DNA of 64,000 bases from an uncultured Collinsella sp. (GTDB lineage: Bacteria; Actinomycetota; Coriobacteriia; Coriobacteriales; Coriobacteriaceae): positions 46,554 to 110,553 of the forward strand of contig CANNOC010000003.1 in assembly GCA_947507155.1 (NCBI GenBank), written 5' to 3'. Made by a program: the position numbers and the translations under genes. The stretch's first letter is position 1. Each line of letters starts with the position of its first letter. The notes beneath the pieces were generated by a model. The model had not been told where the DNA came from, did no database searches, and was given only the letters and a program-made list of their open reading frames with translations. Shown here piece after piece: positions 53,549 through 63,431 of the stretch.

Positions 53549-54997
53549 ATGGCAGAATCTCGTGCGGAGCGTAGGGCTCGTCGTGCTTTGGTGGAAGCGG
53601 CTGAGGGGTCAAAGGAGGAGAAATCTCCTACGAAATCCAAGTCTTCTAAAGCTGCAAAAAGCAAATCGGCCAAGGGCAAGGCTAAGGCCAAGCGTCCCGG
53701 CTCTCGTCGGAGCGAGGACAAGGCATCTCAGACTCGCTCCAAGCGCTCGCATAAAGATCAGGTTTCGTCTGCGCGTAAGGCTGTGGATCCCAAGTCTCCC
53801 TGTCCGATCATGAAAGCTTGCGGTGGGTGCACGGCGCTCAATCGTCCTTATAAGAAGCAGTTGGCAGCTAAGCAGGCTGTTATGGAGGAGCTTTTTGCTG
53901 CTCTATGCGAGCGCGAGGGTATTAGCGTCGACCCCATTCGCGGTATGGGCGTCACCCTGGGCGACCCGGGCAAATATCCTGCTCCGCGCGGTTTTCGCCA
54001 TAAGGCCGCCACTCCCTTTGCCCCCGGTAAAGAGGGCGCTGTCCGCTGCGGCTTTTTTGAACGTGGCACGCACAGAATCGTTGCTGTTCCTGAATGCCCC
54101 GTCGAGGCACCGGGCGCCCGACAGATCCTCAACGGCATCGCGCGTGAGGCCGAGCGCCTGCACATTCCCGCCTTTAACGAGGACAAGCATCTCGGACTGC
54201 TTCGCTATGCCGTCGTTCGCTGCGGCTGGCGCACCGACCAAATCATGGTCACCCTCGTGACCGCCCAGCGCGACCTACCGCATGCACAGGAATTCTTTGA
54301 GGCCGTCGCTGCACTCGATCCGCGCATCGTCACCGTCGCCCAAAACATCAACGGGCGCCCTGGCAACGCCATCCTCGGTGAGGAAACCCGTATCGTTTAT
54401 GGCGCCGAATGCATGCGCGACCAGCTACTCGGCTGCGAGTTCGACATCTCCCCTACCGCGTTCTACCAGACCAACCCGCAGCAGACCGAATTGCTCTATC
54501 AGCTCGCTATCGACGGCATGGACCTGCGCCAGGGCGATGTGCTTATGGATGCCTACTGCGGCAGCGGCACCATCGGTCTTTGCGCAGCTAAAGATGCCCA
54601 GAGCAAGGGCATCGGCATCATGCTGCTCGGCGTGGAGCGCAACCCGGCGGGCATTGCCGACGCGCGCCGCAATGCCGAGCTCAACGGTCTTACCCGCAGC
54701 GCCTGGTTTATGGCCGACGATGCCACCGATTACATCCTAGATGCCGCCGACAACAACGAGCGCGTCGACGTCCTTTCCATCGACCCGCCGCGCGCCGGCT
54801 CCACCCCCGAGTTTCTTGAGGCCGCCTGCGCACTTAAGCCACGCCGCATCACCTATATCAGCTGCAACCCCGTGACCCAAGAGCGCGACCTGCACCACCT
54901 CCTCGACGGAGGCTATCGCCTGCTCAAGATCACGCCCGTCGACATGTTCCCCCATACCGACCACACCGAAACCGTAGCGGTCCTCGAACGCCGCTAA
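53549..54997 (+). CDS. 23S rRNA (uracil-5-)-methyltransferase, RlmD/TrmA family
   Basis: A 482-residue enzyme. A Lys/Ser/Arg-rich N-terminal extension (about 1-85) probably aids RNA binding in place of a TRAM domain. CPIMKACGGCTALNR has the C-x5-C-x2-C pattern of the Fe-S cluster. SAM-binding DAYCGSGTIGLCA (near 330), DPPRAGSTPEF and catalytic YISCNPVTQERDL follow. It methylates C5 of a uracil in rRNA through a covalent Cys adduct; m5U1939 is the usual RlmD product. The exact site cannot be read from sequence. ATG 53549 follows a modest GTGGGG. Confidence 0.9.
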   Translation: MAESRAERRARRALVEAAEGSKEEKSPTKSKSSKAAKSKSAKGKAKAKRPGSRRSEDKASQTRSKRSHKDQVSSARKAVDPKSPCPIMKACGGCTALNRPYKKQLAAKQAVMEELFAALCEREGISVDPIRGMGVTLGDPGKYPAPRGFRHKAATPFAPGKEGAVRCGFFERGTHRIVAVPECPVEAPGARQILNGIAREAERLHIPAFNEDKHLGLLRYAVVRCGWRTDQIMVTLVTAQRDLPHAQEFFEAVAALDPRIVTVAQNINGRPGNAILGEETRIVYGAECMRDQLLGCEFDISPTAFYQTNPQQTELLYQLAIDGMDLRQGDVLMDAYCGSGTIGLCAAKDAQSKGIGIMLLGVERNPAGIADARRNAELNGLTRSAWFMADDATDYILDAADNNERVDVLSIDPPRAGSTPEFLEAACALKPRRITYISCNPVTQERDLHHLLDGGYRLLKITPVDMFPHTDHTETVAVLERR

Positions 54998-55010
54998 TCC
55001 ACCGGCACAA

Positions 55011-55044
55011 GAAAGGGGGCGACCCGTCTGGACCGCCCCTTTCG
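55011..55044. terminator. Bidirectional terminator after the rRNA methyltransferase
   Basis: GAAAGGGGGCG and a CCGCCCCTTTC arm pair around CCCGTCTGGA between convergent genes. Confidence 0.8.
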
Positions 55045-55062
55045 CTTGGTTTATAAATTCCG

Positions 55063-55884
55063 CTACATCCCCTTGCGCAGGTCGCACACGCCGGCTGCCG
55101 CCATCTCGCGCAGCAGCGTCTCGCGGTCGCGCGTCACGATCAAATCCAGTGGGAAGTGAATCTCGTCGAGCATCTTGCGCGCGTGATCGAGCTTGCCAAT
55201 GGCCATGCCAATGTGGGCATCGGTCGACACGCCAATGCCCACGCCCAGCTCGGCGCAGCGCTCGGCGATCTTGCGACATACGGCCCAATGCTCAGTGTCG
55301 ACACCGTGTTCAAGACTATGGTTATTGATCTCGATAATCTTGTGCTTGGCCTTGGCCGCCAGCAGCACCTCGTCGATATCGAACGGCACGCCCGAACGAC
55401 CCGTATGCCCAAGCATGAACACCTTGGGATGCTCCAGGGCATTGACATACATCTCGGTCGTCTGGGCGAGCGTCGCGCCTTCGGCAAACTGCGCATTATG
55501 CACGCTTGCCACCAAATAATCCAAATTGCGCGTCACCAAATCGAACAGCGAATGCTGGTGATTGAACGAATCGCCGACAATATTGAGCGAAACGGGAATG
55601 TCCTCGCCAAACAAGCTTCCGTCCAGCGAAACGATATCGGCCTCGGCACCACGCAGCACCAGCACGCCGCTCCAAATGTGCGGCCAGATATCCTGGTTGA
55701 TAAAGAACTGGAAACTGCGCAGGTCATTGGGGCAAGGCGTAACCATAGAACTCAGATGGTCGGCAGATCCAAGTACCTGCAGACCACGCTCTGCCGCCCA
55801 GTACACATTCTCCTCAATGGTCGAATATGCATGCGCAGAGAACATCGTATGGGTATGAATGTCACAAGAAAGCAGGTAGGGCAT
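55063..55884 (-). CDS. PHP-domain phosphatase (YcdX-like)
   Basis: A 273-residue PHP-fold metal-dependent hydrolase: CDIHTHTMFSAHAYST (first metal ligands), GSADHLSSM, RGAEADIV, EINNHSLEHG and STDAHIGMAIG give the trinuclear His/Asp/Glu set of YcdX-type phosphatases. Activity on a small phosphoester such as histidinol phosphate or a sugar phosphate is expected; the substrate is not known. ATG 55884 follows AAGGAGA. Monocistronic, downstream of the aminotransferase gene on the same strand. Confidence 0.9.
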   Translation of the reverse strand: MPYLLSCDIHTHTMFSAHAYSTIEENVYWAAERGLQVLGSADHLSSMVTPCPNDLRSFQFFINQDIWPHIWSGVLVLRGAEADIVSLDGSLFGEDIPVSLNIVGDSFNHQHSLFDLVTRNLDYLVASVHNAQFAEGATLAQTTEMYVNALEHPKVFMLGHTGRSGVPFDIDEVLLAAKAKHKIIEINNHSLEHGVDTEHWAVCRKIAERCAELGVGIGVSTDAHIGMAIGKLDHARKMLDEIHFPLDLIVTRDRETLLREMAAAGVCDLRKGM

Positions 55885-56049
55885 CGGGTCTCCTTATCCG
55901 GTATGGCCGTCGCGTATATTCATTGTACGCATAGCCTTCGATAGTCGTAAAACCACTCCATCCCAACGACACAACGTTCATGACAACGGGGTCCGGCTTA
56001 ACACCAAACCCCGTTTCACGTAAAACATTGTAGGCAGAGCGCTTTACTT

Positions 56050-57234
56050 TTAGCGATACTCGTCCGCCAACTGTTTCCAAGCGTGTAGCGAATTGATAAT
56101 CGTTTCGTAACTCACGCAATAGCCCAGGCGGAACCAACCCGGCATACCAAAGCTGTCCGAGGGAACCGCAAGCAGCTCATACTTCTTTGCGAGCTCGCAA
56201 AACGCATTCGCGTCGGGCTCGAGTGCTTTCACCCACAGGTAGAAAGCACCATCCGGCTCAACATAGGTATAGCCGTAGTCCGCCAAGGCGTCGGTGAGCG
56301 CCGCGCGGTTGCGAGCATAGGCCTCGACATCACTCGGCTCATCGATGCAATCGATAATCACGCGCTGGAAGAGCGCCGGTGCGCATACAAAACCCAGCGT
56401 ACGGGCAGCACCCGCAACAGCCGGCATCAGACGCGCAGCCTGCGGATTGGTGTTGGGAACCAAGATCCAACCCACGCGCTCACCCGGCAGCGACAACGAC
56501 TTAGAATACGAGTAGCACACCACGGTGTTCTCGTAGATCGAGGGCACCCAAGGCACCTCGGCACCGTACACGATCTCGCGGTACGGTTCATCCGAGATGA
56601 GCATAATCGGGTTCTCGGGATCGCGTTTGGCGTTGACCTCGCGCAAAACATTGGCCAGTCGCGTCAGCGTGTCGCGCGTATACACGGCACCGGTCGGGTT
56701 GTTGGGCGAGTCGATGATGACGGCAGTCGTCTTATCGGTAATCGCCTTGAGCACGTTGTCCACGCTCAGCTGGAACGTGTCTTCATCGGCGAGCGCCTCG
56801 ACACACGTACAGCCAGCCTTCTCAATCCAAACGCGATACTCCGGAAAGTACGGGGCGATAACAATAACCTCGTCGCCCGGGTTCGTAATGGCGTTGAGCG
56901 TACAGGTGAGCGAAGCCGCGGCGCCCACCGTCATAAAGACGTCCTTGCCCTCATAGCTCGTGCCAAAGCGGCGGTTGAGCGATTCGGCGACAGCTGCTCG
57001 ACATTGCGGCAGGCCCGGTGCGGGCGTATAACCATGCAGCTGGTCGCTCGGCAGCTCCAAGGCCTTCTTAATGGACTCAGCCACAGCGGCGGGCGCCGGA
57101 ACACTCGGGTTGCCCAGCGAAAAATCGAATACGTTCTCCGCACCGATCTGCGCCTTGCGCTCAAGACCATAGCTAAAGATCTCGCGGATGATGGAACTTT
57201 CCGCACCGCGAGCATACATAGTTTCGTTGATCAT
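56050..57234 (-). CDS. PLP-dependent aminotransferase, class I/II
   Basis: A 394-residue fold-type I aminotransferase: VGAAASLTCTLNAITNPGD, DSPNNPTGAVYTRD (substrate/PLP Asn), SDEPYREIVYG and CYSYSKSLSLPGERVGW with the PLP Lys. The C-terminal FYLWVKALEP and GWFRLGYCVSYETI fit the aspartate/alanine aminotransferase group. Amino donor unknown. ATG 57234 follows AAAGGGGA; the longer frame upstream lies in a repeat. A separate gene, not clearly part of an operon with the PHP gene (166 bases away). Confidence 0.92.
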   Translation of the reverse strand: MINETMYARGAESSIIREIFSYGLERKAQIGAENVFDFSLGNPSVPAPAAVAESIKKALELPSDQLHGYTPAPGLPQCRAAVAESLNRRFGTSYEGKDVFMTVGAAASLTCTLNAITNPGDEVIVIAPYFPEYRVWIEKAGCTCVEALADEDTFQLSVDNVLKAITDKTTAVIIDSPNNPTGAVYTRDTLTRLANVLREVNAKRDPENPIMLISDEPYREIVYGAEVPWVPSIYENTVVCYSYSKSLSLPGERVGWILVPNTNPQAARLMPAVAGAARTLGFVCAPALFQRVIIDCIDEPSDVEAYARNRAALTDALADYGYTYVEPDGAFYLWVKALEPDANAFCELAKKYELLAVPSDSFGMPGWFRLGYCVSYETIINSLHAWKQLADEYR

Positions 57235-57298
57235 CTGTTCCCCTTTCGCATAGGCGCTATTGTACGCTTTAGTCGGGCAAAGCGCCGCAGTAATGTTC

Positions 57299-57350
57299 AT
57301 TGGGGACAGACTTAAATGCGTGAAAACGCTCATTTAAGTCTGTCCCCAAT
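57299..57350. repeat. Perfect 20-bp palindrome ATTGGGGACAG...CTGTCCCCAAT
   Basis: Arms 57299-57318 and 57331-57350 are perfectly complementary around a 12-base loop. It is the best-preserved GGGGACAG element in the window and lies upstream of the aminotransferase gene, beyond the ftsH terminator. Confidence 0.85.
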
Positions 57351-57380
57351 CAACAGATGGCCCCATATCGCTCAAAAGAA

Positions 57381-57413
57381 AAAGCCTCCGCAGGTTTCCC
57401 CGCGGAGGCTTTC
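57381..57413 (-). terminator. Terminator of the tilS-hpt-ftsH cluster
   Basis: AAAGCCTCCGC and GCGGAGGCTTT form an 11-bp stem 11 bases after the ftsH stop, flanked by TTTTTCTTTT on the minus strand. Confidence 0.9.
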
Positions 57414-57423
57414 GTTAGAAGGA

Positions 57424-59556
57424 CTATTTGTCGGTGTCGGCATCGGCGTTGACGACATGGCTATCGCCATCAACATCGGATGCGGCTTCGGCATCCTCCT
57501 GCATGGCCGCCTGCGCAAAAGCTGCGGCATCAGCCGCCAGCTCCTCCTCGCTCATACGAGGCATGCGCTTTTTGGTCGGCATGCCGGCCGCCTTGGCATT
57601 GCGCTCCTCCTTGGCCGCCAGGATATCGCCCTCGCGCTCAAGGTAGGCATCCCACTCGTTATCGAGCAGGGCATTCACGGCGTCGCCTTCGACGGTCTCG
57701 CGCTCAAGCAGCACCTTCGCCATCAGATCAAGCTGATCGCGACGGGCATCCAGAATCTCGACCGCACGGCGATGGGCTTCGCGCATGATGCGCTGAACCT
57801 CGATATCGATGCGGCGTGCCGTCTCCTCGGAGTAATCCTGGTGATCGGCGTAATCGCGACCAAGGAACACCTGATGCTGTGCCTCGCCAAACACCTGCGT
57901 GCCCAGCTCCTCGCTCATGCCCAAACGCGTAACCATCTCGCGTGCCATCTTGGTCGCGCGCTCCAGGTCGTTGCTCGCGCCCGACGTGATGTCATCGCAC
58001 ATGAGCTCCTCGGCAACGCGGCCGCCCAAGAACACGGCGAGCTCGTCGAGCATCTCGTTCTTGGTCTTGAGGAAGTGATCCTCCTGTGGAAGCTGCAACG
58101 TGTAGCCCAGAGCCTGGCCGCGGCTGACAATCGAAATCTTATGAACCGGGTCGGAGTGCTCCAAGATGTGACCCACCAGGGCGTGACCGCTCTCGTGGTA
58201 GGCAATCGTGGTGCGCTCGGCTTCGGTCATCACGCGACCCTTGCGTTGCGGTCCGGCAATCACGCGCTCCATCGACTCCTCGACCTCGTCCATCGAGATC
58301 ACGGAACGATGACGGCGAGCGGCCAGCAGCGCAGACTCATTGAGCAGGTTCGCCAAATCGGCACCGGTAAAGCCAACGGTCATCTGGGCGAGCTTCTCAA
58401 ACTTAACGTCCTCGTCCATCGGCTTGTTCTCGGCATGCACGCGCAAGATCTGCTCGCGGCCCTTTACGTCCGGACGGTCGACCGTGACCTGGCGGTCAAA
58501 ACGACCGGGGCGCAGCAATGCCGGGTCCAGAATATCGGGACGATTGGTTGCTGCGATCAGGATGACCGACTCGCTTTCCTCAAAACCATCCATCTCGACC
58601 AGCAGCTGGTTGAGCGTCTGCTCGCGCTCGTCGTGGCCGCCGCCCAGACCGGCTCCGCGCTGACGTCCCACGGCATCGATCTCGTCAATAAAGATGATCG
58701 ACGGAGCCTGAGACTTGGCCTCCTTAAAGAGGTCGCGCACGCGGCCGGCACCGACACCCACGAACATCTCGACAAAGTCAGAACCAGAGATGCTAAAGAA
58801 CGGCACGCCCGCCTCGCCGGCAACGGCCTTGGCCAGCAGCGTCTTACCGGTACCCGGAGGGCCCACCAGCAAAACGCCGCGCGGGATCTTGGCACCCAGT
58901 TTGCGATAGCGGTCCGGATCGCTTAGGAAGTCGCGGATCTCCTCGAGCTCCTCGACGGCCTCGTCCACGCCGGCCACGTCCTCGAACTTGACCTTGGGAC
59001 GCGTAGCCTCGTTGGTCTTGGCATTGGTCTTGCCAAACTGCATGTTCCTGTTATTGGCGCCCATCATCTGGCGCATAAAGTAGAACATGATGGCGATCAG
59101 GGCGATCGTCGGCAGCACGCTCATCGCCAGGTCGCCCCAAAAATCGGGGTCGTTAGTGTTGACGATGTACTTGGTATCGGGGTGCTCCGCCATAAGCTCG
59201 GCAAGCGAATCGGAGCCGACATAGGTCGAGGAGAAGCTCTTGAGCTCGCTCGTATCGCCCTTGTCCTTTTTCGTCTTCCAGTAATGCCCCGCCACGCTTC
59301 CGTCTTGAACCGTATAGGTCAAATCTTCGACGCGATCCTGCTTAATGGCACTGACCATCTCGCTCGTCGCGAGCTTAACGGTATTGCTGGAGTTGGCAAA
59401 GCCGGAACCCATATTAAAGAAGGCATAGCCCAGAAGCGCGCAAGCCAAAAGAAAATACAGCCAGCCCGTACGCGTGGGCTTCTTGCCTCCGGGCATCCCC
59501 GGAATCTTTGGGTCCCGGGGAGTCTGGGGATTGTTGTCGTTACGGTCGTCGGGCAT
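57424..59556 (-). CDS. ftsH: ATP-dependent zinc metalloprotease FtsH
   Basis: A 710-residue membrane protease. Two helices (about 30-50 and 125-145) bracket an extracytoplasmic domain. The AAA+ domain has Walker A GPPGTGKT, Walker [14 protein letters not shown] and second region of homology [20 protein letters not shown]. The zinc site is HESGH, with the third ligand Asp further on (SNDLERAT). FtsH degrades misfolded membrane proteins and short-lived regulators. ATG 59556 starts 1 base after the hpt stop, with GGAGG inside hpt. The last 70 residues are acidic and poorly ordered. Confidence 0.96.
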   Translation of the reverse strand: MPDDRNDNNPQTPRDPKIPGMPGGKKPTRTGWLYFLLACALLGYAFFNMGSGFANSSNTVKLATSEMVSAIKQDRVEDLTYTVQDGSVAGHYWKTKKDKGDTSELKSFSSTYVGSDSLAELMAEHPDTKYIVNTNDPDFWGDLAMSVLPTIALIAIMFYFMRQMMGANNRNMQFGKTNAKTNEATRPKVKFEDVAGVDEAVEELEEIRDFLSDPDRYRKLGAKIPRGVLLVGPPGTGKTLLAKAVAGEAGVPFFSISGSDFVEMFVGVGAGRVRDLFKEAKSQAPSIIFIDEIDAVGRQRGAGLGGGHDEREQTLNQLLVEMDGFEESESVILIAATNRPDILDPALLRPGRFDRQVTVDRPDVKGREQILRVHAENKPMDEDVKFEKLAQMTVGFTGADLANLLNESALLAARRHRSVISMDEVEESMERVIAGPQRKGRVMTEAERTTIAYHESGHALVGHILEHSDPVHKISIVSRGQALGYTLQLPQEDHFLKTKNEMLDELAVFLGGRVAEELMCDDITSGASNDLERATKMAREMVTRLGMSEELGTQVFGEAQHQVFLGRDYADHQDYSEETARRIDIEVQRIMREAHRRAVEILDARRDQLDLMAKVLLERETVEGDAVNALLDNEWDAYLEREGDILAAKEERNAKAAGMPTKKRMPRMSEEELAADAAAFAQAAMQEDAEAASDVDGDSHVVNADADTDK

Positions 59557-59557
59557 C

Positions 59558-60106
59558 TTACGAATAAACCTCCGGTTTCAAAATGCCCAGATACGGAAGG
59601 TTGCGATAGCGCTCGGCATAGTCGAGGCCGTAGCCCACCACAAAGGCATCGGGGCAATGGGTTCCAACATACTTGGGCGTGATGGCCGAGGTACGGTTCT
59701 CAACGTCCTTCCACAGGAAGGCAGCGACCTCCAGCGAGGCGGGCTTGCGGCTCTCGAGGTTCTTCATCAGGTACTTGAGAGTCAGGCCCGAGTCCAGAAT
59801 GTCCTCGACGATCAGCACGTCGCGACCACGGATGTCGATATCCAGGTCCTTAATGATACGCACGATGCCCGAAGACTTCACACCGTCGCCATAGCTCGAA
59901 ACAGCCATGAAATCGATGTTGGTCGGCAGCTCGATCTTGCGCATCAGGTCGCCCATAAAGACAACAGCGCCGCGCAGGACCGCGATCAGCACCAGATCCT
60001 TACCCGCGTAGTCGCGCGTAATCTCCTCGCCCAGGCGAGAAACGATACCGTCGATATCCTCCTGCGTAAACAGAACCTTCTCGATATCCGGATGTTGAGA
60101 AGCCAT
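59558..60106 (-). CDS. hpt: Hypoxanthine-guanine phosphoribosyltransferase
   Basis: A 182-residue type I PRTase. VAVLRGAVVFMGDLMRKI, the PRPP loop VLIVEDILDSGLTLKYL and the C-terminal VVGYGLDYAERYRNLPYLG are diagnostic. It salvages hypoxanthine and guanine with PRPP. In many Gram-positive bacteria hpt lies between tilS and ftsH, as here. ATG 60106. The stop is followed at once by ftsH. Confidence 0.95.
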   Translation of the reverse strand: MASQHPDIEKVLFTQEDIDGIVSRLGEEITRDYAGKDLVLIAVLRGAVVFMGDLMRKIELPTNIDFMAVSSYGDGVKSSGIVRIIKDLDIDIRGRDVLIVEDILDSGLTLKYLMKNLESRKPASLEVAAFLWKDVENRTSAITPKYVGTHCPDAFVVGYGLDYAERYRNLPYLGILKPEVYS

Positions 60107-60254
60107 GACAACCCTTTCTTGTGCTTAATCGCCCACACACCGCCGTATGGACGCGAACTACACATTCTAGCAGCGCACGGGGTATATTTTCCAGCCCGCG
60201 CACCATCAGCGCGGGAATACCGTCAACGCCGCACAGAAAAGCTGGTGCGAGAAG

Positions 60255-61793
60255 CTAATCCGCATCAACCACGCGAAGCAGATAGGCCACACGCGTCGCC
60301 GCCGTGCACTTAAAGCGTTCGTCCGTGCGAACTCCGACGACCCACACCACGGCACCTCCCGGCGCCGTCCTCACCATGGGCACGCCGGCGCGCTCAGAAA
60401 CGGGAATGCGAGCCTCACCTAGCAAGTCGGATACCTTCTTGCTTCGGCCACTCATCCCCAACGGGCACATCACGTCTCCCGGTGCGGGACCGTCTACCCA
60501 CAGGCGCGCCAATCGCGCCTCGGCAGGGATCTCGCCACGCGAGCCCGCCAAGATTCGCTCGCTATCGCTGTCGGCAAAACCCAGGGCAGCCGCGTCCACC
60601 AAAGCCGTCACTTCTCCGGCAGCCGCAAGCTCACGGGCGCGGCGCACGATGTCGCATCCCGGCTCAACGGCCATCGGCTCTGCGACCAGCACACGTCCCC
60701 CGCCCAACGGCAAACGCCCGGGTATGGTGATCCAATCCGCGACCAGGCCCTCACGAGCCGCCGGTGCCTTAAACGCCAGCATGCCAAACTCTACGCGTGC
60801 GTCAATCCCCGCCGGAAGCGTGACCGAGCCGGCGCCCTCGGCAACGCAGGAAAGAACTCGCTCCACATGTCGCATCTCTGGACGAGCGTCCGGATCGATG
60901 CGCTTAATCGCCAGCCGCACGATGCGCCGCGCGATTACCACCTCGGCCGCAGCAAGGCGCCTGGCATCGAGCACCAGCGCGCCCGCCGCCTCTTTGCGCA
61001 AACAGCTTCGAAACGCCTGTGCCGACAGCTGGGATAGAAACGCATCTTCGTCACCAAGGATCTCACAGGCGGCGCCAATCGTCTTGCACACGCTCGCATT
61101 ACGCTGCGCCACCACCGGCATCACCCGATGGCGCACGTAGTTTCGCAGATACGAGACATCCTCGTTGCTCTCATCTTCGCGCCACGGCTGTCCATGTACC
61201 TGTAGATAGCCCACGAGCTCGCCATGAGTTAAGTCGAGCAAGGGACGCACCACGATATTCCTTCGGCGGGGAATGCTCGAAAGCCCAGCTGGACCCGACC
61301 CCTTAATGGCGTTCATCAAAAATGTTTCCGCGCGGTCCGAAGAGGTATGGGCAGTGCAGATGCGCGCCGCCGTTCTCGGCGCCCCCGTCTTGGCGCAAAG
61401 CTCGCGTACATACCTTCGCGCCGCGGCATAGCGCACCTCGCGCGCCGCTGCCTCGATATTTCCCGACTCCCCATCAAAATAAGCGTGCTCCACACACAGC
61501 GGTAAACCATATTGCGCGCAAAGCCCGCGCACAAAGGCCTCATCGCCGTCGGACGCCTCGCCTCGCAGATGGTGATTTACATGAAGCACATGCAGGCGCT
61601 CGCGAGCAATGGGGGCAACGCCGCGTCCATCTTGGATATCCAACTTTGATGTACACGCCATAAGAAGCAGTGCCGTCGAGTCCGCACCGCCTGATACCAT
61701 GAGCACCACAGGAGCAGCCTGCTGCCTCGTCCGGGTCTCATCGACTGCCCCAGGCACGGCATGGTGTCCATAATGCTGAGATACCGTAGGCAT
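60255..61793 (-). CDS. tilS: tRNA(Ile)-lysidine synthetase
   Basis: A 512-residue PP-loop enzyme. VSGGADSTALLLM (near 34) binds ATP, HVNHHLRGEASDGDEAFVR is the TilS signature, and TAHTSSDRAETFLMNAIKGSG and RPLLDLTHGELVGYL fit the tRNA-binding part. The C-terminal domains (about 340-512) are longer and Arg/Ala-rich. It makes lysidine at C34 of tRNA-Ile2 so that AUA is read as Ile; it is usually essential. ATG 61793 follows AGGAGG. It heads the tilS-hpt-ftsH cluster; 149 bases separate it from hpt. Confidence 0.94.
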   Translation of the reverse strand: MPTVSQHYGHHAVPGAVDETRTRQQAAPVVLMVSGGADSTALLLMACTSKLDIQDGRGVAPIARERLHVLHVNHHLRGEASDGDEAFVRGLCAQYGLPLCVEHAYFDGESGNIEAAAREVRYAAARRYVRELCAKTGAPRTAARICTAHTSSDRAETFLMNAIKGSGPAGLSSIPRRRNIVVRPLLDLTHGELVGYLQVHGQPWREDESNEDVSYLRNYVRHRVMPVVAQRNASVCKTIGAACEILGDEDAFLSQLSAQAFRSCLRKEAAGALVLDARRLAAAEVVIARRIVRLAIKRIDPDARPEMRHVERVLSCVAEGAGSVTLPAGIDARVEFGMLAFKAPAAREGLVADWITIPGRLPLGGGRVLVAEPMAVEPGCDIVRRARELAAAGEVTALVDAAALGFADSDSERILAGSRGEIPAEARLARLWVDGPAPGDVMCPLGMSGRSKKVSDLLGEARIPVSERAGVPMVRTAPGGAVVWVVGVRTDERFKCTAATRVAYLLRVVDAD

Positions 61794-61841
61794 TTGCTTC
61801 CTCCTCTATTCGTCCGCACCCATTGTATCCTTTGGAATCTT

Positions 61842-62651
61842 ATGTCTCGTCTGCACCTTCATATCCTCGGCAGTGGCTCTAAAGGCAACTGCGCACTCAT
61901 CGAGGGCCCGCAGGGGCTCATTATGGTCGATGACGGACTGTCTCGCCGCGAGACATTAAAGCGCATGGCAGAACTGGGGCTCTCGGCAGACAACGTCTCG
62001 GCTCTTCTCATTACTCATGAGCATAGCGATCACATCAAGGGCCTCGATGTCTGGTGCAAGCATTGGAATGGCCCGGTCTTTTCCAGCAGAGGAACGCTCA
62101 CGTCCAAAGAAAGCCTCGCACATCTACCTGTCGAGGAATTCGACCCAGGTGACGCCCTCTCTATTGCCGGAGTCCACATTCAAACATATTCGACATCCCA
62201 CGACGTCGTTAATCCCGTCGGCTACCGGTTTGACGCTCAGGGTGATTCAATTGGCTTTGCCACCGACACCGGCGAGTTGTCGAAGCATGCCATCGATACG
62301 CTCAAGGACTGTCGCATTCTCGCACTCGAAAGCAACCACGATGTAACCATGCTGCGTCAAGGCGACTATCCTCGCTTTCTTCAGGAACGTATCCTGTCTG
62401 TAAAAGGGCATCTCTCCAACGATCAGGCCGCCGATGCCGCACGCGCGTTGGTAACCGATCGCACCGAGCAACTTATCGCGATGCACATTAGCCAAGACAA
62501 CAATCGCCCAAGCCTGACCGTCAAAAGCTACGCAAGCTCCCTCGACGCAACACTCGACAACGAGCTTGGCAGCACCGCCACCCGCGTTGAGGGGCTGCAT
62601 AAACTCACGATACGTCCCGCCGGGCAATATCGGCCCATGACCATACAGTAA
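61842..62651 (+). CDS. Metallo-beta-lactamase-fold hydrolase (YycJ/WalJ-like)
   Basis: A 269-residue MBL protein: LGSGSKGNCALIEG (N-terminal beta strands), metal motif THEHSDHIKGLD, then TSHDVV, GFATDTGELSKHAI and the last His in LESNHD. The compact build and KGNxxxI start match YycJ/WalJ, associated with cell-wall and DNA-repair roles in Bacillota; a DNA exonuclease-like activity has been proposed for the family. ATG 61842 is chosen from the conserved start, but no clear ribosome-binding site precedes it, so the mRNA may be leaderless. Divergent from tilS. Confidence 0.87.
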   Translation: MSRLHLHILGSGSKGNCALIEGPQGLIMVDDGLSRRETLKRMAELGLSADNVSALLITHEHSDHIKGLDVWCKHWNGPVFSSRGTLTSKESLAHLPVEEFDPGDALSIAGVHIQTYSTSHDVVNPVGYRFDAQGDSIGFATDTGELSKHAIDTLKDCRILALESNHDVTMLRQGDYPRFLQERILSVKGHLSNDQAADAARALVTDRTEQLIAMHISQDNNRPSLTVKSYASSLDATLDNELGSTATRVEGLHKLTIRPAGQYRPMTIQ

Positions 62652-62656
62652 ACAGC

Positions 62657-62690
62657 AAAGGGGGCTGGGAATCACTTCCCAGCCCCCTTA
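62657..62690. terminator. Bidirectional terminator after the MBL gene
   Basis: AAGGGGGCTGGGAA and TTCCCAGCCCCCTT form a perfect 14-bp stem around TCAC, between convergent genes. Confidence 0.9.
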
Positions 62691-62721
62691 ACGTAGGCAC
62701 CGATTTTAAAAGCCGATAGCC

Positions 62722-63153
62722 TTAATCGATGGAAATCTTCGTAACGTTCTTCTTCTCGACAATCTTAGGAACCGTAACGGTAAGGATGCCGTCAGCGTAC
62801 TTTGCAGAAAGGCCCTCGCTCGAAGCATCCTTCAGGTACACACCGCGCGTCGCGCTGTACGAGCTGAACTCCTTCTGTAGGAAGTTCTTACCCTCGTTCT
62901 CCTCGTCTTCCTCGACATTCACGCTAATGGAAAGACGACCCTCATTGAGCTCGACATCGATATCGTCCTTGGCGACGCCGGTCAGATAAGCCTTGACCTC
63001 ATAGCCATCGCCCTTATCCTCAACGTCAACGGGGAACGCCTTAGAAGCAATCGAGCTGTTCGCTAGGTCGCTCATATCATCAAAGAGATCAAACAACGAG
63101 CTAGCAGAGGGACGAACACCAAAAACCGAACGATAAGGAACCATGCTTGCCAT
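62722..63153 (-). CDS. Hsp20-family small heat-shock protein
   Basis: A 143-residue small heat-shock protein. The alpha-crystallin domain runs from about 35 to the end, with PVDVEDKGDGYEVKAYLTGV, GRLSISVNVEEDEE, GVYLKDASSEGLSAKYADGI and GILTVTVPKIVEKK. The C-terminal I-x-I/V motif is at KISID. It binds unfolding proteins to prevent aggregation. ATG 63153 with AAAGGAG is chosen over an upstream codon. I looked for CIRCE and HAIR operators in the AT-rich leader and found none. Confidence 0.93.
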   Translation of the reverse strand: MASMVPYRSVFGVRPSASSLFDLFDDMSDLANSSIASKAFPVDVEDKGDGYEVKAYLTGVAKDDIDVELNEGRLSISVNVEEDEENEGKNFLQKEFSSYSATRGVYLKDASSEGLSAKYADGILTVTVPKIVEKKNVTKISID

Positions 63154-63431
63154 GACTACCACTCCTTTAAGGGACTGCCGAGCCATCTTCTAGGTGGCAG
63201 GGACTTCTTTTGACGCTCTAATATATGCCCATCCATTTCTTATATATACATTTTGATATAAAGTTTTTTAAGTCTCTTTCTATAAGCATATCTTAGTCTG
63301 GTCGACTAAGGTCTTAACGAAGCTAAGGTTCTTTGAACCGTGCCTTAAATACCATATACGCGGCCTGTCAAAACGAAGCGGAGGGCTTACAATGAGCGCA
63401 TACACGTTGTTAATGACAACCTAAGGGCATC

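Noticed and set aside
63154..63431. CIRCE or HAIR heat-shock operator upstream of hsp20
   Set aside because: No TTAGCACTC-N9-GAGTGCTAA or CTTGAGT-N7-ACTCAAG pattern was found; the stretch is merely AT-rich.
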